From Oceanococcus atlanticus (GTDB taxonomy: Bacteria > Pseudomonadota > Gammaproteobacteria > Nevskiales > Oceanococcaceae), in NCBI RefSeq assembly GCF_002088235.1, contig NZ_AQQV01000001.1, positions 1,116,001 through 1,180,000 of the forward strand: 64,000 nt of DNA, given 5' to 3'. The notes beneath the pieces were generated by a model that worked only from the letters and a program-made list of their open reading frames with translations, was not told the origin of the DNA and did not search any database. Position 1 is the first letter of the stretch. Each line of letters opens with the position of its first letter. The translations under genes and the position numbers were made by a program. Of this stretch, positions 26,350-35,921 are shown piece by piece.

Positions 26350-28386
26350 CTAGCGGGAGCTGTTGTCGCTAGGGGCACTGGTGGGACCAACAATATCGTC
26401 CGGGTCGATCCAGTCCGGTTTGTCACGGTTAGCGTTGTGACAATCATCTGCTGACGCAGAATGTTGCCTGGACGACTCGGCACTGTTGTCATTCTGATTC
26501 GCAACAAATGTCCTGAAGCGCTGGCGCCCCAAGTCCACACGAGGAACTCTGATCGCCCGATAACCGGTGACACCCGGCTGAAGCACGACACACGTCCAGT
26601 CTGGAAGCCCTTTGAAAAAAGATGTCGACACAACGTCCTCAATCCTTGAGCTCGACTGTTCCGATTCTGATCGCGATGGAGACGCACCAAAAGATGACGA
26701 CTTACTGGTGCTGACGCGGGTTATCTCCTCAGTTCCGACGAGGCTCACCAGCCACTTGAGATGTGTAGGCTCGCCAGACCGAAATAAAAACTTGTTGCCG
26801 AGACCCTGCACAATAGCTGCAGATCGATGCTCACCCCAATGCTCATGTAACTGTCCAATACTCTGAAAGCTAACCGCACTTACCAAGCTGAATTTTCGAC
26901 CTAGCGATAGCGCCTTGGGAATCGCGTCTTGAGCGGGAATTTGCCCAAATTCATCGAGCAGCATCCAAAAGCGCGTCGCTGATTCGCCCAGCTCCATTTT
27001 GGCTGAGACCACCATTGCTGAAACAAACGAGGCCAGTGCAAAGGCCTCATCTTCATGCATCTCGTTCACGACGCAGTACAGCCATCGGCCAGTCCCTTGT
27101 GAGTCACGCACAAATTTGCGCACTGAGAAAGCATCAAACCCAGCCATTGGATCCAATCCATCGATCGCGGCGAGCGCAAAGCCCCCGACCCCCCGGACAG
27201 ATTCGAGAAAACGCGCCGCATCTTTGGCCAATACGCTTCTGAGTCGATCACTCTCTGGCAGATTTTGCTTGAAGAATTCGGCATCAGCTTCGTTCAACAA
27301 CTGAACCAAGGACCGGTTGGTCACTTCCAGACCCGAACGCCTCTGACGAAAACAGATCCGCAGACAACTTGCGACCAATAGACGGCCCCTTTGAGCCCAT
27401 TTTCGCTCCTCACTTGAACCACCAGACACAGGCACGAGGGCATTAGCGACACGTTTGCAGTCTGACTCCGCATGAATCTCCGCTAGCGGGGAGTAGCTAA
27501 TGCTGCGGCGGTCGTATGAGGACAGAAAAACGTCATGTGATTTACGAAAATAGCGAGAGAAGATCTCGCCTTGATAGTCGACGATCAACGCGTTCTCGGA
27601 CAGCGAACGCACATGTTTGGCGAGCGTCTGCAGCAACGTGGACTTGCCAGCCCCCATGTCTCCCACTGCCATAAAGTTTCGTCGCGCCAGCCGTCCTGAA
27701 ACGCGTACGGGCCCCAACCACAAAGTACGCCCTGGAAACATGAAGCGCTCGACCTGTCGTGCAAGAGCCATGACCCATCGAGCCAGCAGAATCAAAAGCA
27801 AGATCACGACTGGAAGCAGCCCAGCGCTCACGAATCCGATCACCCCACCCTGAAACCAACGGCTTAGGAATGGTGTGCCCACTGCCTGTAAAGGCCAGGC
27901 ACCGACCCGACGCACTTCTGGCCAAGTTATCTTCCAGCTCTTCTGAACTTCGCCCAGCTGCGAGGTGAGTGCTTTTCCCGGGGCTATCGCCACTACCATC
28001 GTTGACGCACGAAATGCCGTTGCGCTTACGAGCTCGGGGTGCTCACCTCGAGACGTTGGCCGGGTATCGGAAAGAAAAAGCCCGGCGCCGAATCCCAAGA
28101 TCCCCAGAAGTACGGCTCCCAACACCAGGCTAACAAATCCAAATTGTGCCGCGCCTCGCTGAGAGCGACGCGCACATACAGCCTGAGGCCGGTCAGACAT
28201 CCAATTTTCGACATCTTTGAGCGCCCAAACGATGCGACGAGCATTGGGCATATTTCCGGTTGCAAGAGGCTGTGGAAAATCATCTACGGCAATTCGCCGA
28301 TAAATCGTCGAGCGCGAGAGTCCCGTGAGCTGAATTACCTGCGAAAGGGAGAGAAATCGCGACGTTGTGCTGGTGATGGAATCCAT
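26350..28386 (-). CDS. AlpA-type DNA-binding domain fused to TraD/VirD4-like coupling protein
   Basis: A 678-residue protein. Residues 11-64 form an AlpA/excisionase-type winged helix: SQVIQLTGLSRSTIYRR, then FPQP and WALKDVENWM. They are followed directly by membrane segments at about 82-105 and 180-206 and then a VirD4/TraD ATPase with Walker A GDMGAGKST (242-250) and Walker B LLDEFGQIP. Coupling proteins are hexameric inner-membrane pumps that feed relaxase-DNA to a secretion channel. AlpA proteins normally control excision genes. One continuous frame with an AGGA ribosome site 9 bases before ATG 28386 supports a true fusion. The last 80 residues are Ser-rich and acidic, as in relaxase-contacting tails. 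No secretion channel is encoded in the element. Confidence 0.85.
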   Translation of the reverse strand: MDSITSTTSRFLSLSQVIQLTGLSRSTIYRRIAVDDFPQPLATGNMPNARRIVWALKDVENWMSDRPQAVCARRSQRGAAQFGFVSLVLGAVLLGILGFGAGLFLSDTRPTSRGEHPELVSATAFRASTMVVAIAPGKALTSQLGEVQKSWKITWPEVRRVGAWPLQAVGTPFLSRWFQGGVIGFVSAGLLPVVILLLILLARWVMALARQVERFMFPGRTLWLGPVRVSGRLARRNFMAVGDMGAGKSTLLQTLAKHVRSLSENALIVDYQGEIFSRYFRKSHDVFLSSYDRRSISYSPLAEIHAESDCKRVANALVPVSGGSSEERKWAQRGRLLVASCLRICFRQRRSGLEVTNRSLVQLLNEADAEFFKQNLPESDRLRSVLAKDAARFLESVRGVGGFALAAIDGLDPMAGFDAFSVRKFVRDSQGTGRWLYCVVNEMHEDEAFALASFVSAMVVSAKMELGESATRFWMLLDEFGQIPAQDAIPKALSLGRKFSLVSAVSFQSIGQLHEHWGEHRSAAIVQGLGNKFLFRSGEPTHLKWLVSLVGTEEITRVSTSKSSSFGASPSRSESEQSSSRIEDVVSTSFFKGLPDWTCVVLQPGVTGYRAIRVPRVDLGRQRFRTFVANQNDNSAESSRQHSASADDCHNANRDKPDWIDPDDIVGPTSAPSDNSSR

Positions 28387-28594
28387 CTGAACCGTCCTGA
28401 TTTTGCGTGAGACGGTTTCTTATTAAGCACAGCAATTTTTCGAGGTCAATAAGTTCCGGCAGCGGGAGCACGGCCACCGGTTTTTTTAACACACACCCCC
28501 TGTAACATATTGTTTATCAAGACATAACTACGTCTTGCTAAGTGGCCACAAAAGCGAGACACCTTATTATGTAAGGTGAATTTTCCACCACGCC

Positions 28595-28618
28595 AAAAGC
28601 CCGAACTGGCCCTCGGGC
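28595..28618 (-). terminator. terminator of the integrase gene
   Basis: Minus strand: a 6-base-pair GCCCGA/TCGGGC stem with an 8-base loop followed by TTTT, starting 23 bases after the integrase stop. It separates the integrase from the coupling-protein gene, whose promoter must lie in 28387-28594. That stretch also shows a 6+6-base dyad at 28561-28577. Confidence 0.65.
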
Positions 28619-28640
28619 GCGAGCGGCTTTAGATAAGCCA

Positions 28641-29819
28641 CTAAGCCACAAATTGGCCCCAGCTTTTTGCAAGCTCAACACGTTGGTCCCAGTAATCTGC
28701 GCGGGAATACGCAGCTTTGACGGCGTTTAATTCCCGGTGAGCAAGCGCGGCTTCAATCACCTCACTTCGTGCATGTGAGCTTTCATAAGCCCACGTGGAA
28801 AACGTGCTTCGAAAACCGTGAGCGGTGACCTTGCCCCGCAATCCCATCCGATCGAGCGCCGAAAGGAAGGCATTGTTTGAGATCGGCTGCACACGGCGCT
28901 GAGGAGATGGAAACAACCAGTTCCAGCGTTCACCACGCTGCACGGACATCGCTTCAAGAATCTCGATCGCTCGTCCACACAGTGGCACATCGTGGGACTC
29001 AGCCGCCTTCATGCGCGACGCCGAAATGGTCCACACGCCGCTATCCAGATCCACCTCGTCCCAAGTCGCATGAATAACCTCGCTGGTGCGTGACGCCGTC
29101 AGAATGAGGAACTCAAAGGCTAATCGCGTGGACTGGCTTAAATCGCTGTCTCGGAGCCTTTTCACAAAGCCTGGCGCATCCTTCCATGGCAAGGATGCAA
29201 AGTTTTGCTTTTTTGCCGGCGCTGGTAGATGCCCCCTTAGGGCAACCGCAGGATTATGCTTGACCGCACCGCGGAGCATTTCGCGGTTATAGACAGCTTC
29301 GACGCGTTGGCGAATGCGCGTCGCGGTTTCGTGCTTGTGAACATTCAAAGGCTCGAGGACCGCAAACAATGCCGGGCTTTCGATAGCCAGCATCGGCTGA
29401 TCGAAGAGCGCTCCGAGGTGCTCCAAGCTATTGAGCCACTGCGCCGCATGTTTGTCATTGCGCCAGCTGTGCCGTTTGAACTCGACAAAGTCGATCGCGG
29501 CTTTGCGCAGCGTGAGGGCTTTATGCGCTTCTTGCTGCTTGGCCGCCGCCTTTAGCTCATCGCGAACGTCGATCGGATCGCGCCCCTCGGCGATGACCGC
29601 GCGCCATTTCGATGCGCGCTCATTGACGAAGGCCAAGGTGACCTGAGGGTAGACGCCAAGCGACATATCGCGTCGACGCGCCGTTATTGGCGACACATAG
29701 CGAAACAACCAGGACGGGCGTCCGCGCGCTTTCACATCCAGGTAAAGATTGTCGTCGACATGGTGCCGACCTGCCTGCTTGGCGAGGCGCTCGACTTGCG
29801 CGGCAGTGATGCGTTTCAT
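28641..29819 (-). CDS. int: tyrosine-recombinase integrase (DUF4102 type)
   Basis: A 392-residue site-specific recombinase of the tRNA-targeting island type. The N-terminus is the arm-binding DUF4102 domain (LYLDVKARGRPSWLFRY and SLGVYP). The catalytic domain shows the first Arg in LTASRTSEVIHATW, the HxxR box in AHGFRSTF, the late His in LAHREL and the tyrosine in AAYSRADY. It joins the element's attachment site to the tRNA-Ser 3' end and, with a directionality factor, excises it. ATG 29819 gives the standard DUF4102 start; TTG 29840 is less likely. It reads away from the tRNA, 158 bases from its CCA end. Confidence 0.93.
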   Translation of the reverse strand: MKRITAAQVERLAKQAGRHHVDDNLYLDVKARGRPSWLFRYVSPITARRRDMSLGVYPQVTLAFVNERASKWRAVIAEGRDPIDVRDELKAAAKQQEAHKALTLRKAAIDFVEFKRHSWRNDKHAAQWLNSLEHLGALFDQPMLAIESPALFAVLEPLNVHKHETATRIRQRVEAVYNREMLRGAVKHNPAVALRGHLPAPAKKQNFASLPWKDAPGFVKRLRDSDLSQSTRLAFEFLILTASRTSEVIHATWDEVDLDSGVWTISASRMKAAESHDVPLCGRAIEILEAMSVQRGERWNWLFPSPQRRVQPISNNAFLSALDRMGLRGKVTAHGFRSTFSTWAYESSHARSEVIEAALAHRELNAVKAAYSRADYWDQRVELAKSWGQFVA

Positions 29820-29827
29820 GATGACGC

Positions 29828-29894
29828 TGTGGGGGAACAATTTCTGGAGAGCTGTCTCCCCACACTGCGCCCCTCATGGAAATGAGACTCCATG
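29828..29894. promoter_or_regulatory. dyad-rich leader of the integrase gene
   Basis: Between the integrase start and the attachment site are a 7+7-base dyad (29828-29834 with 29858-29864) and a 6+6-base dyad (29875-29880 with 29889-29894) with a smaller one nested in it. They are candidates for integrase arm sites, an excisionase site or an operator. Promoter boxes are not clear enough to call. Confidence 0.4.
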
Positions 29895-29941
29895 ATATTC
29901 AGCGAAACGCCAAGAAGAAAATTTTTCTTTAAATTCAGAAA

Positions 29942-29970
29942 GTTTGGGACGTCCTGAGACGTCCCGAAAC
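29942..29970 (-). terminator. hairpin downstream of tRNA-Ser, likely replacement terminator
   Basis: Minus strand, 8 bases after the tRNA CCA: an 8-base-pair perfect GC-rich stem extended by 4 A-T/G-C pairs past a single bulge, loop of 4, followed by a T-rich run. It is carried by the element and probably replaces the tRNA terminator now displaced to 6194-6225. Confidence 0.55.
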
Positions 29971-29977
29971 TCTTAGA

Positions 29978-30006
29978 TGGCGGAGAAGGAGGGATTCGAA
30001 CCCTCG
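29978..30006 (-). repeat. right attachment site within tRNA-Ser
   Basis: 29-base perfect copy of 6231-6259, covering the T-arm to CCA. This copy is part of the functional tRNA and is next to the integrase gene. Confidence 0.92.
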
Positions 30007-30070
30007 ATGAGGCTATAAACCCCATACTCCCTTAGCAGGGGAGCGCCTTCAGCCACTCGGCCACTTCTCC
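29978..30070 (-). tRNA. serX: tRNA-Ser(GCU)
   Basis: Minus strand, 93 bases, with a seven-base-pair acceptor stem (GGAGAAG with CTTCTCC), discriminator G and encoded CCA. The anticodon loop CTGCTAA gives anticodon GCU for AGC/AGU codons. It has a long variable arm typical of class II tRNA and the GTTCGAATC T-loop. It is intact because the element regenerates its 3' end on insertion. It lies downstream of csrA, a common gammaproteobacterial order. Confidence 0.95.
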
Positions 30071-30159
30071 GGAACTCGTCTTGATCCGCGCAGCAACCGC
30101 AGCGCGGCCATGCACGACCTCGCGCGTTCGGTGATCGAAAACTGCGCGAAAGGCCGCGT

Positions 30160-30187
30160 AGGATACCGATTTTCAGCGCCGGGTCAA
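30160..30187 (-). promoter_or_regulatory. sigma70-type promoter for tRNA-Ser
   Basis: Minus strand TTGACC (30182-30187) and TATCCT (30160-30165) with a 16-base spacer, lying between the csrA stop and the tRNA. The predicted start is about 80 bases before the mature tRNA 5' end. Confidence 0.5.
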
Positions 30188-30197
30188 AGCACTTGCG

Positions 30198-30389
30198 TCA
30201 TTCGTCGCTGGACGACGCCACGCCGCTGGTTTCGCGGTTGCGCTCCAGCACCTCTTCACGGTGCACAGCAACCTCGCGCGGTGCATTCACACCGATACGA
30301 ACCTGATTCCCTTTAATTCCCAAAACTGTGACAGCAACATCGTCCCCGATCATCAGGGACTCCCCAACCTTTCTCGTCAGAATTAGCAC
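30198..30389 (-). CDS. csrA: carbon storage regulator CsrA
   Basis: A 63-residue RNA-binding regulator. The N-terminal [16 protein letters not shown] and the later [17 protein letters not shown], including the RNA-contacting R44-type arginine, are diagnostic. The dimer binds GGA motifs in leaders to repress or activate translation of metabolic and surface genes. The start is GTG 30389, preceded by GGAGA 6 bases upstream; that GGA near the ribosome site could allow autoregulation. It sits between lysC and tRNA-Ser, the conserved order. Confidence 0.97.
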   Translation of the reverse strand: MLILTRKVGESLMIGDDVAVTVLGIKGNQVRIGVNAPREVAVHREEVLERNRETSGVASSSDE

Positions 30390-30494
30390 GTGAGTTCTCC
30401 ATTGCTCACTGTAGGTGATCGCCGATCTCCGCCGGCGCCCCGCATGGCGATTTCAGTCTAACGCGCGACGACCACAAAAGGTTCCGTTGCGCCG

Positions 30495-31730
30495 CTACAG
30501 CGCTTCGTCCTGCGGCTCGCGATCCAGCGCGAAATCCTTGTGCAGGGAACGTACGGCCAATTCGAGGTATTTGCTGTCGATGACCACCGAGATCTTGATC
30601 TCCGAGGTTGAGATCATGCGAATGTTGATATTTTCGCGAGCCAGAGTCGCAAAGGTCTTGCTGGCCACCCCGGCGTGCGAACGCATACCCACACCCACCA
30701 GGGAAACTTTAACGATGTCATCGTCACCACGCACGTCCTTGGCGCCCAATGAACCGGCCACCTCACGCATGATCTGAAGCGCCGTGGCGAAATCACGCTT
30801 GTGCACGGTGAAGGTGAAATCGGTCAGACTGTCGGAACCGACGTTCTGAACAATCATGTCGACTTCAATATTGGCCGCCCCAATCGGCCCGAGTATGGCC
30901 GAGGCGATACCCGGATGATCGGGTACACCGACCACGGTGAGCTGGGCTTCATCGCGGTTGAACGCGATGCCTGAAATGATGGGATCTTCCATCTCGCTTT
31001 CCTCAAGACTGATCAGTGTGCCGGGGCCTTCGGCAAAGCTCGAAAGCACCCGCAGCGGCACGGCATATTTTCCGGCGAACTCAACAGCGCGAATCTGCAG
31101 CACCTTGGAACCGAGGCTGGCCATTTCCAGCATTTCCTCGAAGGTGATGCGCTCCAGCCGACGTGCATTGGGCTCAACCCGCGGATCGGTGGTGTAAACC
31201 CCGTCCACATCGGTGTAGATCTGGCATTCGTCAGCCTTGAGCGCCGCCGCCAGAGCGACCGCCGTGGTATCCGAGCCGCCGCGCCCTAGCGTAGTGATGT
31301 TGCCGTGCTCGTCGGAGCCCTGAAAACCGGCCACGATGACCACACGCCCCTGCTCAAGATCAGCGCGCATGCGTTCACCATCGATCTTCTTGATGCGCGC
31401 CTTGGTGTGCACATCGTCGGTCAGTATGCGCACCTGAGAGCCGGTGTAGGAGCGCGCCGGCTGACCGATGGCATCCAGTGCCATGGCCAGCAAGGCAATC
31501 GTGACCTGCTCACCGGTCGACAGCAGCACGTCCATCTCGCGCGCCACCAGCCTGCTACTAATCTGATTGGCCAGCCCGGTCAGGCGATCGGTTTCCCCGC
31601 TCATCGCCGAGACAACCACCACGATGTCGTCGCCTCTGGCACGCGCAGCGGCGACCTTGGCAGCGACGTTTTGAATGCGCTCGACCGAGCCGACGGACGT
31701 ACCGCCGTACTTCTGAACTATAAGGGCCAT
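30495..31730 (-). CDS. lysC: aspartate kinase
   Basis: A 411-residue monofunctional aspartokinase that phosphorylates L-aspartate as the first step to lysine, threonine, methionine and diaminopimelate. The catalytic domain begins VQKYGGTSVG, with a GRGGSDTTA nucleotide loop. Two C-terminal ACT-type regions follow the ISGIAFNRDE motif and probably bind lysine and threonine for feedback control. The ATG overlaps the alaS stop by one base (TAATG), so the genes are translationally linked. Confidence 0.96.
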   Translation of the reverse strand: MALIVQKYGGTSVGSVERIQNVAAKVAAARARGDDIVVVVSAMSGETDRLTGLANQISSRLVAREMDVLLSTGEQVTIALLAMALDAIGQPARSYTGSQVRILTDDVHTKARIKKIDGERMRADLEQGRVVIVAGFQGSDEHGNITTLGRGGSDTTAVALAAALKADECQIYTDVDGVYTTDPRVEPNARRLERITFEEMLEMASLGSKVLQIRAVEFAGKYAVPLRVLSSFAEGPGTLISLEESEMEDPIISGIAFNRDEAQLTVVGVPDHPGIASAILGPIGAANIEVDMIVQNVGSDSLTDFTFTVHKRDFATALQIMREVAGSLGAKDVRGDDDIVKVSLVGVGMRSHAGVASKTFATLARENINIRMISTSEIKISVVIDSKYLELAVRSLHKDFALDREPQDEAL

Positions 31731-34333
31731 TAGTTTGCGAGTTTGCCTTGAACGAAATCGGTCACGCTGGCCAGCGCGGCAGGCAGGTTTTCCGGCTGAT
31801 TGCCACCGGCCTGGGCCATGTCCGGACGACCACCACCCTTGCCACCGATCTGCGAGGCGACGTGATTCACCAGTTCGCCGGCCTTGATCAGCTTGGTCTG
31901 GTCATCGCTGACACCGGCAACCAGGGCGACCTTGCTGCCGTTGACCGCGGCCAGCACGATGACCGCGCTGCCCAGACGGTTCTTGAGGTCATCAACCATC
32001 TCCCGCAAGGCCTTGCCGTCAATCCCGTCCAGACTCGCGGCAACCAGCTTGAGCGGACCAATGCTTTGCGCCGATGCGGCCAGATCGCCGCCCTGTTGAG
32101 CGCCCATTTCCTGCTTAAACTTCTTGAGTTCTTTCTCCAACTCGCGCTGACGTTCAAGCACCTGGTCGATGCGTTCGCCCAGACCATCCGGCGCAGTTTT
32201 CAGACGCGCCGCCAAACCGTTGACCAGGCCATCAAGATCGCGCGCCCAGGCCAGCGCTCCGCGCCCGGTCACCGCCTCGACACGGCGCACACCGGCGGCC
32301 ACGCCACCTTCGCTGATGATCTTGAACAATCCGATATCGCCGGTGCGACCCACATGCGTCCCACCACACAGCTCGCACGAGGTATCACCCAGGCGCATCA
32401 CACGCACGGTCTCGCCATATTTTTCGCCAAACAGGGCCATGGCACCGGCATCCAGCGCCTCCTGATAACTGCTGACGCTGACCTCGGCCGCGTGATTGGC
32501 CAGGATCTCGGCGTTCACACGCGCTTCGACCTCGGCGATCTCGTCGGCGCTCATGGCCTGCAGATGGGCAAAGTCAAAGCGCAGGCGGTCTGGCGCAACC
32601 AAAGAGCCCTTCTGCTGAACATGGGTGCCGAGCACCGCGCGCAGGGCGGCGTGCAGCAGATGGGTGGCACTGTGATTGCGGATGATGTCGGCACGACGCT
32701 GCTCATCAACCTGGGCGTGCAAGGCCGTGCCCACACGCAACTCACCCTCGACCACGCGGCCCAGGTGCATGATCGCGCCGGCAGCATCCTTGCGCGTATC
32801 TTCGACCACGAACCGCAGCCCGTCGCCAAGCAGTTCCCCGGTGTCGCCAACCTGCCCGCCCGACTCGGCGTAGAACGGCGTGCTGGCGAGAATCACGGCG
32901 CCTTCATCGCCCGCGCCGAGCAGCTCCGCAGCCTGACCATCGCGCAGCAAAGCCTGCACGCTTTCACGCGCACTCAGGGCCTCGTAACCAACAAATTCGC
33001 TGGCTTCGCCAACCCCGGCGTCAAGCCCCGCCGCAGCGCCGAAACGGCTAGCCGCACGAGCCCGCTCGCGCTGCTGCTGCATGGCCGCGTCGAACCCGGC
33101 GACGTCGACCTGCAAATCACGCTCGCGCGCCACGTCCTGGGTCAGGTCCAGCGGGAAGCCGTAGGTGTCATAAAGCTTGAACACGGTGTCGCCATCCAGC
33201 GTGCCCTCAGCGGCCTCGCACGCGGCATCGAGCAACTTCATGCCCTGATCCAGGGTTTCGGCGAAACGCTCTTCCTCCTGACGAATCACCTTGCCGACAA
33301 AATCCTGCTGCGCGGTCAATTCGGGATAGGCCTGGCCCATCTCCTCGACCAGCGCCGGCAACAGCTTGTAGAAGAATGTGCCCTCAATGCCCAGCTGGAA
33401 GCCGTGGCGGATGGCACGCCGCAAAATGCGGCGCAATACAAAGCCGCGCCCTTCGTTGGACGGCAGCACGCCATCCACGATCAGAAAGGCACAAGCGCGA
33501 ATGTGGTCGGCCAGCACACGCAGTGAACGATTGGCCGGATCGGCATCCGGCGCCAGCTCGCGCACGGCCTTGAGCAGATGCACGAACTGATCCGTGTCGT
33601 AGTTGTCATGCACATGCTGCATCACCGCCGCGACGCGCTCCAGGCCCATACCGGTGTCGACCGAGGGCTTGGGCAGCGGCGTCAGCGTACCGTCAGCCGC
33701 GCGGTTGTACTGCATGAACACCAGATTCCAGATCTCGATGTAGCGATCGCCATCTTCCTCAGGCGTTCCGGGCGGCCCGCCGGCGATTTCGGGGCCATGA
33801 TCGTAGAAGATCTCGCTGCACGGACCACACGGACCGGTGTCGCCCATCTGCCAGAAGTTGTCCTTGGCGCCGATGCGGGCCAGCTTGTCGGGCGCAACGC
33901 CGATGTCATTAAGCCAGATCGCTTCCGCCTCGTCGTCGTCCTCGAACACAGTGACAAACAGCTTGTCGACCGGCAGCTTCAACTCGACAGTGAGAAACTC
34001 CCAAGCAAATTCGATGGCTTCGCGCTTGAAATAATCGCCGAAGCTGAAATTGCCCAGCATTTCGAAGAATGTGTGATGGCGCGCGGTGTAGCCGACATTT
34101 TCCAGGTCGTTGTGCTTGCCACCAGCACGCACACAGCGCTGGCTGCTGACCGCCCGGTTGTAGGAACGCGGCTCCGTGCCCAGGAACGTGTCCTTGAACT
34201 GAACCATCCCGGCATTGGTAAACAGCAGGGTCGGGTCGTTGGCCGGGACCAGCGGACTGGACGGCACGGCCTGATGACCCTGACGCTCGAAATAGCCGAT
34301 GAAACGGCTGCGAATCTCGTTACTGCTGATCAT
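31730..34333 (-). CDS. alaS: alanyl-tRNA synthetase
   Basis: An 867-residue class II synthetase with the AlaRS catalytic core (FLGNF-like [26 protein letters not shown]), the tRNA-binding middle, the editing domain with HSATHLLH and the distal CELCGGTHV zinc motif, and a C-terminal DHHA1/C-Ala region. It charges tRNA-Ala and clears mis-acylated Ser and Gly. I use ATG 34333, giving the typical [11 protein letters not shown] start; the upstream TTG at 34363 is unlikely. The long + strand frame opposite it is a codon-bias shadow. Confidence 0.97.
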   Translation of the reverse strand: MISSNEIRSRFIGYFERQGHQAVPSSPLVPANDPTLLFTNAGMVQFKDTFLGTEPRSYNRAVSSQRCVRAGGKHNDLENVGYTARHHTFFEMLGNFSFGDYFKREAIEFAWEFLTVELKLPVDKLFVTVFEDDDEAEAIWLNDIGVAPDKLARIGAKDNFWQMGDTGPCGPCSEIFYDHGPEIAGGPPGTPEEDGDRYIEIWNLVFMQYNRAADGTLTPLPKPSVDTGMGLERVAAVMQHVHDNYDTDQFVHLLKAVRELAPDADPANRSLRVLADHIRACAFLIVDGVLPSNEGRGFVLRRILRRAIRHGFQLGIEGTFFYKLLPALVEEMGQAYPELTAQQDFVGKVIRQEEERFAETLDQGMKLLDAACEAAEGTLDGDTVFKLYDTYGFPLDLTQDVARERDLQVDVAGFDAAMQQQRERARAASRFGAAAGLDAGVGEASEFVGYEALSARESVQALLRDGQAAELLGAGDEGAVILASTPFYAESGGQVGDTGELLGDGLRFVVEDTRKDAAGAIMHLGRVVEGELRVGTALHAQVDEQRRADIIRNHSATHLLHAALRAVLGTHVQQKGSLVAPDRLRFDFAHLQAMSADEIAEVEARVNAEILANHAAEVSVSSYQEALDAGAMALFGEKYGETVRVMRLGDTSCELCGGTHVGRTGDIGLFKIISEGGVAAGVRRVEAVTGRGALAWARDLDGLVNGLAARLKTAPDGLGERIDQVLERQRELEKELKKFKQEMGAQQGGDLAASAQSIGPLKLVAASLDGIDGKALREMVDDLKNRLGSAVIVLAAVNGSKVALVAGVSDDQTKLIKAGELVNHVASQIGGKGGGRPDMAQAGGNQPENLPAALASVTDFVQGKLAN

Positions 34334-34403
34334 GGACACAACGGCTTTAATCGCGGGATGCAAAACCGCGCGATTCTAAGCCAAGCCCGGTGAATTGGCG
34401 ACC

Positions 34404-34871
34404 TCAGGCCAATTCGTCGGCTGCCAGTGCCGCCAGCGCCGCGTCGATTTGCTCCGCATCAAAGCCACGCGCATACAGTTTCTGGCGCCGACGCGGTTCG
34501 GGGTCGCGCGCGGGCAAACGCCGGGCCGCCCGCAAACAGGCCTCGTCCCAGTCAATGTCATCCTGATTCAGCGCCGCGGCGCAAACCTCGCCCTCAATGC
34601 CCTGGGCGGAGAGCTCGGCGCTGACCCAGCGCGGCCCCCGCGCCTGCCCGGCACGGTGGCGCGCCATAAAGGCGGCGTAACGGCTCTCGTTGAGCCAGTC
34701 GCGCTGTTGCAACGTCTCCAGCGCCTCATCCAGCACATCGCTGGAGTAGCCTTTGCGACTCAGCTTTTGACGCAGCTCGCGCGCGCCATGTTCACGCCGC
34801 GCGAGCAGACTGGCGGCGGCCTCAAGGGCTGCCGCCAGCGTATCTTCAAACGGCTTCTTCGGTCGCTTCAC
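34404..34871 (-). CDS. recX: RecX, RecA regulator
   Basis: About 155 residues, with three helical repeats as in RecX: the first around [18 protein letters not shown], followed by [18 protein letters not shown]. It binds RecA filaments and limits strand exchange. GTG 34871 is the most likely start; the frame stays open further upstream inside recA but codes nothing RecX-like there. It overlaps the recA 3' end by 26 bases, so translation depends on recA. Confidence 0.88.
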   Translation of the reverse strand: MKRPKKPFEDTLAAALEAAASLLARREHGARELRQKLSRKGYSSDVLDEALETLQQRDWLNESRYAAFMARHRAGQARGPRWVSAELSAQGIEGEVCAAALNQDDIDWDEACLRAARRLPARDPEPRRRQKLYARGFDAEQIDAALAALAADELA

Positions 34872-35892
34872 TCGCAGCTTCGCTAGCGTCGGCCGGTTTG
34901 CGCTTGGGCAGGAGAATCTCGCGCAGCTTGGTATCGAGCTGCTTGGCCATGTCCGGGTGCTCCTTGAGGAACTCGCGCGCGTTGTCCTTGCCCTGGCCGA
35001 TCCGCTCACCGTTGTAGCTGTACCAGGAGCCGGATTTCTCGACCAGATTGTGCTGCACGCCCAGATCAATCAGCTCACCCAGCCAGGAAATCCCCTCACC
35101 GTAGAGAATTTCGAACTCGGCCTGCTTGAACGGCGGCGCCATCTTGTTCTTGACGATCTTGACCCGGGTTTCATTCCCAATCACCTCGGCGCCCTTCTTG
35201 ACCGCGCCGATGCGGCGAATATCCAGCCGCACGGAGGAGTAGAACTTCAGCGCGTTACCACCGGTGGTGGTTTCCGGCGAACCGAACATCACCCCGATCT
35301 TCATGCGGATCTGGTTGATGAAGATCACCATGGTGTTGGCACGCTTGATGTTGCCGGTCAGCTTGCGCAGCGCCTGCGACATCAGGCGGGCCTGCAAACC
35401 AACATGCGAATCGCCCATCTCACCTTCGATTTCCGCCTTCGGAACCAGCGCCGCAACGGAGTCGATAACGATGATGTCAACGGCTGCCGAACGCACCAGC
35501 ATGTCGGCGATCTCCAGCGCCTGCTCACCGGTATCCGGCTGCGACACCAGCAGATCGTCGACGTTGACACCCAGCTTGCGGGCGTACTCGGGGTCGAGTG
35601 CGTGCTCGGCATCGATGAATGCCGCGGTGCCACCCGCAGCCTGCGCGGCGGCCACCGCCTGCAGGGTCAGGGTGGTTTTACCGGAAGATTCCGGGCCATA
35701 GATTTCGATCACGCGACCACGCGGCAAACCGCCGATACCCAGGGCCACATCCAGCCCCAGCGAACCGGTGGAAATGGCTTCTATGTCGCGCACCGGGCCA
35801 CCATCGCCCAGGCGCATGACCGAGCCTTTGCCAAATTGGCGTTCGATCTGAGTCAGCGCTGCGGCGAGCGCTTTTTTGCGATTGTCATCCAT
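34846..35892 (-). CDS. recA: RecA recombinase
   Basis: A 348-residue RecA with [14 protein letters not shown] at the N-terminus, Walker [10 protein letters not shown], and the conserved [12 protein letters not shown] and [10 protein letters not shown] loops. The C-terminal tail is acidic, as usual. It forms filaments on single-stranded DNA for recombination and induces the SOS response by triggering LexA cleavage. I see no CTGT-N8-ACAG LexA box in the 29-base gap or just upstream inside the cinA gene, so any SOS control uses another motif or a more distant promoter. Confidence 0.98.
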   Translation of the reverse strand: MDDNRKKALAAALTQIERQFGKGSVMRLGDGGPVRDIEAISTGSLGLDVALGIGGLPRGRVIEIYGPESSGKTTLTLQAVAAAQAAGGTAAFIDAEHALDPEYARKLGVNVDDLLVSQPDTGEQALEIADMLVRSAAVDIIVIDSVAALVPKAEIEGEMGDSHVGLQARLMSQALRKLTGNIKRANTMVIFINQIRMKIGVMFGSPETTTGGNALKFYSSVRLDIRRIGAVKKGAEVIGNETRVKIVKNKMAPPFKQAEFEILYGEGISWLGELIDLGVQHNLVEKSGSWYSYNGERIGQGKDNAREFLKEHPDMAKQLDTKLREILLPKRKPADASEAASEATEEAV

Positions 35893-35921
35893 GCGTGTTC
35901 TGCCAGTGATTCAAGTTTCGA

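Larger units (their letters stand above)
6231..30006. mobile_element. tRNA-Ser integrative mobilizable element with defence cargo
   Basis: The element is bounded by perfect 29-base direct repeats (6231-6259 and 29978-30006) that equal the 3' end of tRNA-Ser(GCU). The integrase (28641-29819) sits next to the intact tRNA at the right end, the usual arrangement for tRNA-targeting elements. Inside are a MobF relaxase, a TraD-like coupling protein, small DNA-binding mobilization proteins and a candidate oriT, but no type IV secretion apparatus. It is therefore mobilizable and not self-transmissible. The flanks at 30.1 kb onward are core genes. The cargo is a type III-like restriction cassette and a phosphoesterase/SMC/OLD operon. 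Confidence 0.9.

Noticed and set aside
6472-30006. Self-transmissible conjugative element
   Set aside because: No VirB/Tra mating-channel genes are found between the attachment sites, so it can only be mobilizable.
31748-33526. 592-codon open frame on the + strand opposite alaS
   Set aside because: It is the mirror of a strongly coding GC-rich gene. It has no ribosome site or recognisable motif, and alaS is certain.
34872-35069. N-terminal extension of recX
   Set aside because: This stretch is the recA coding sequence in another frame and translates to a Ser/Arg-rich shadow unlike RecX.
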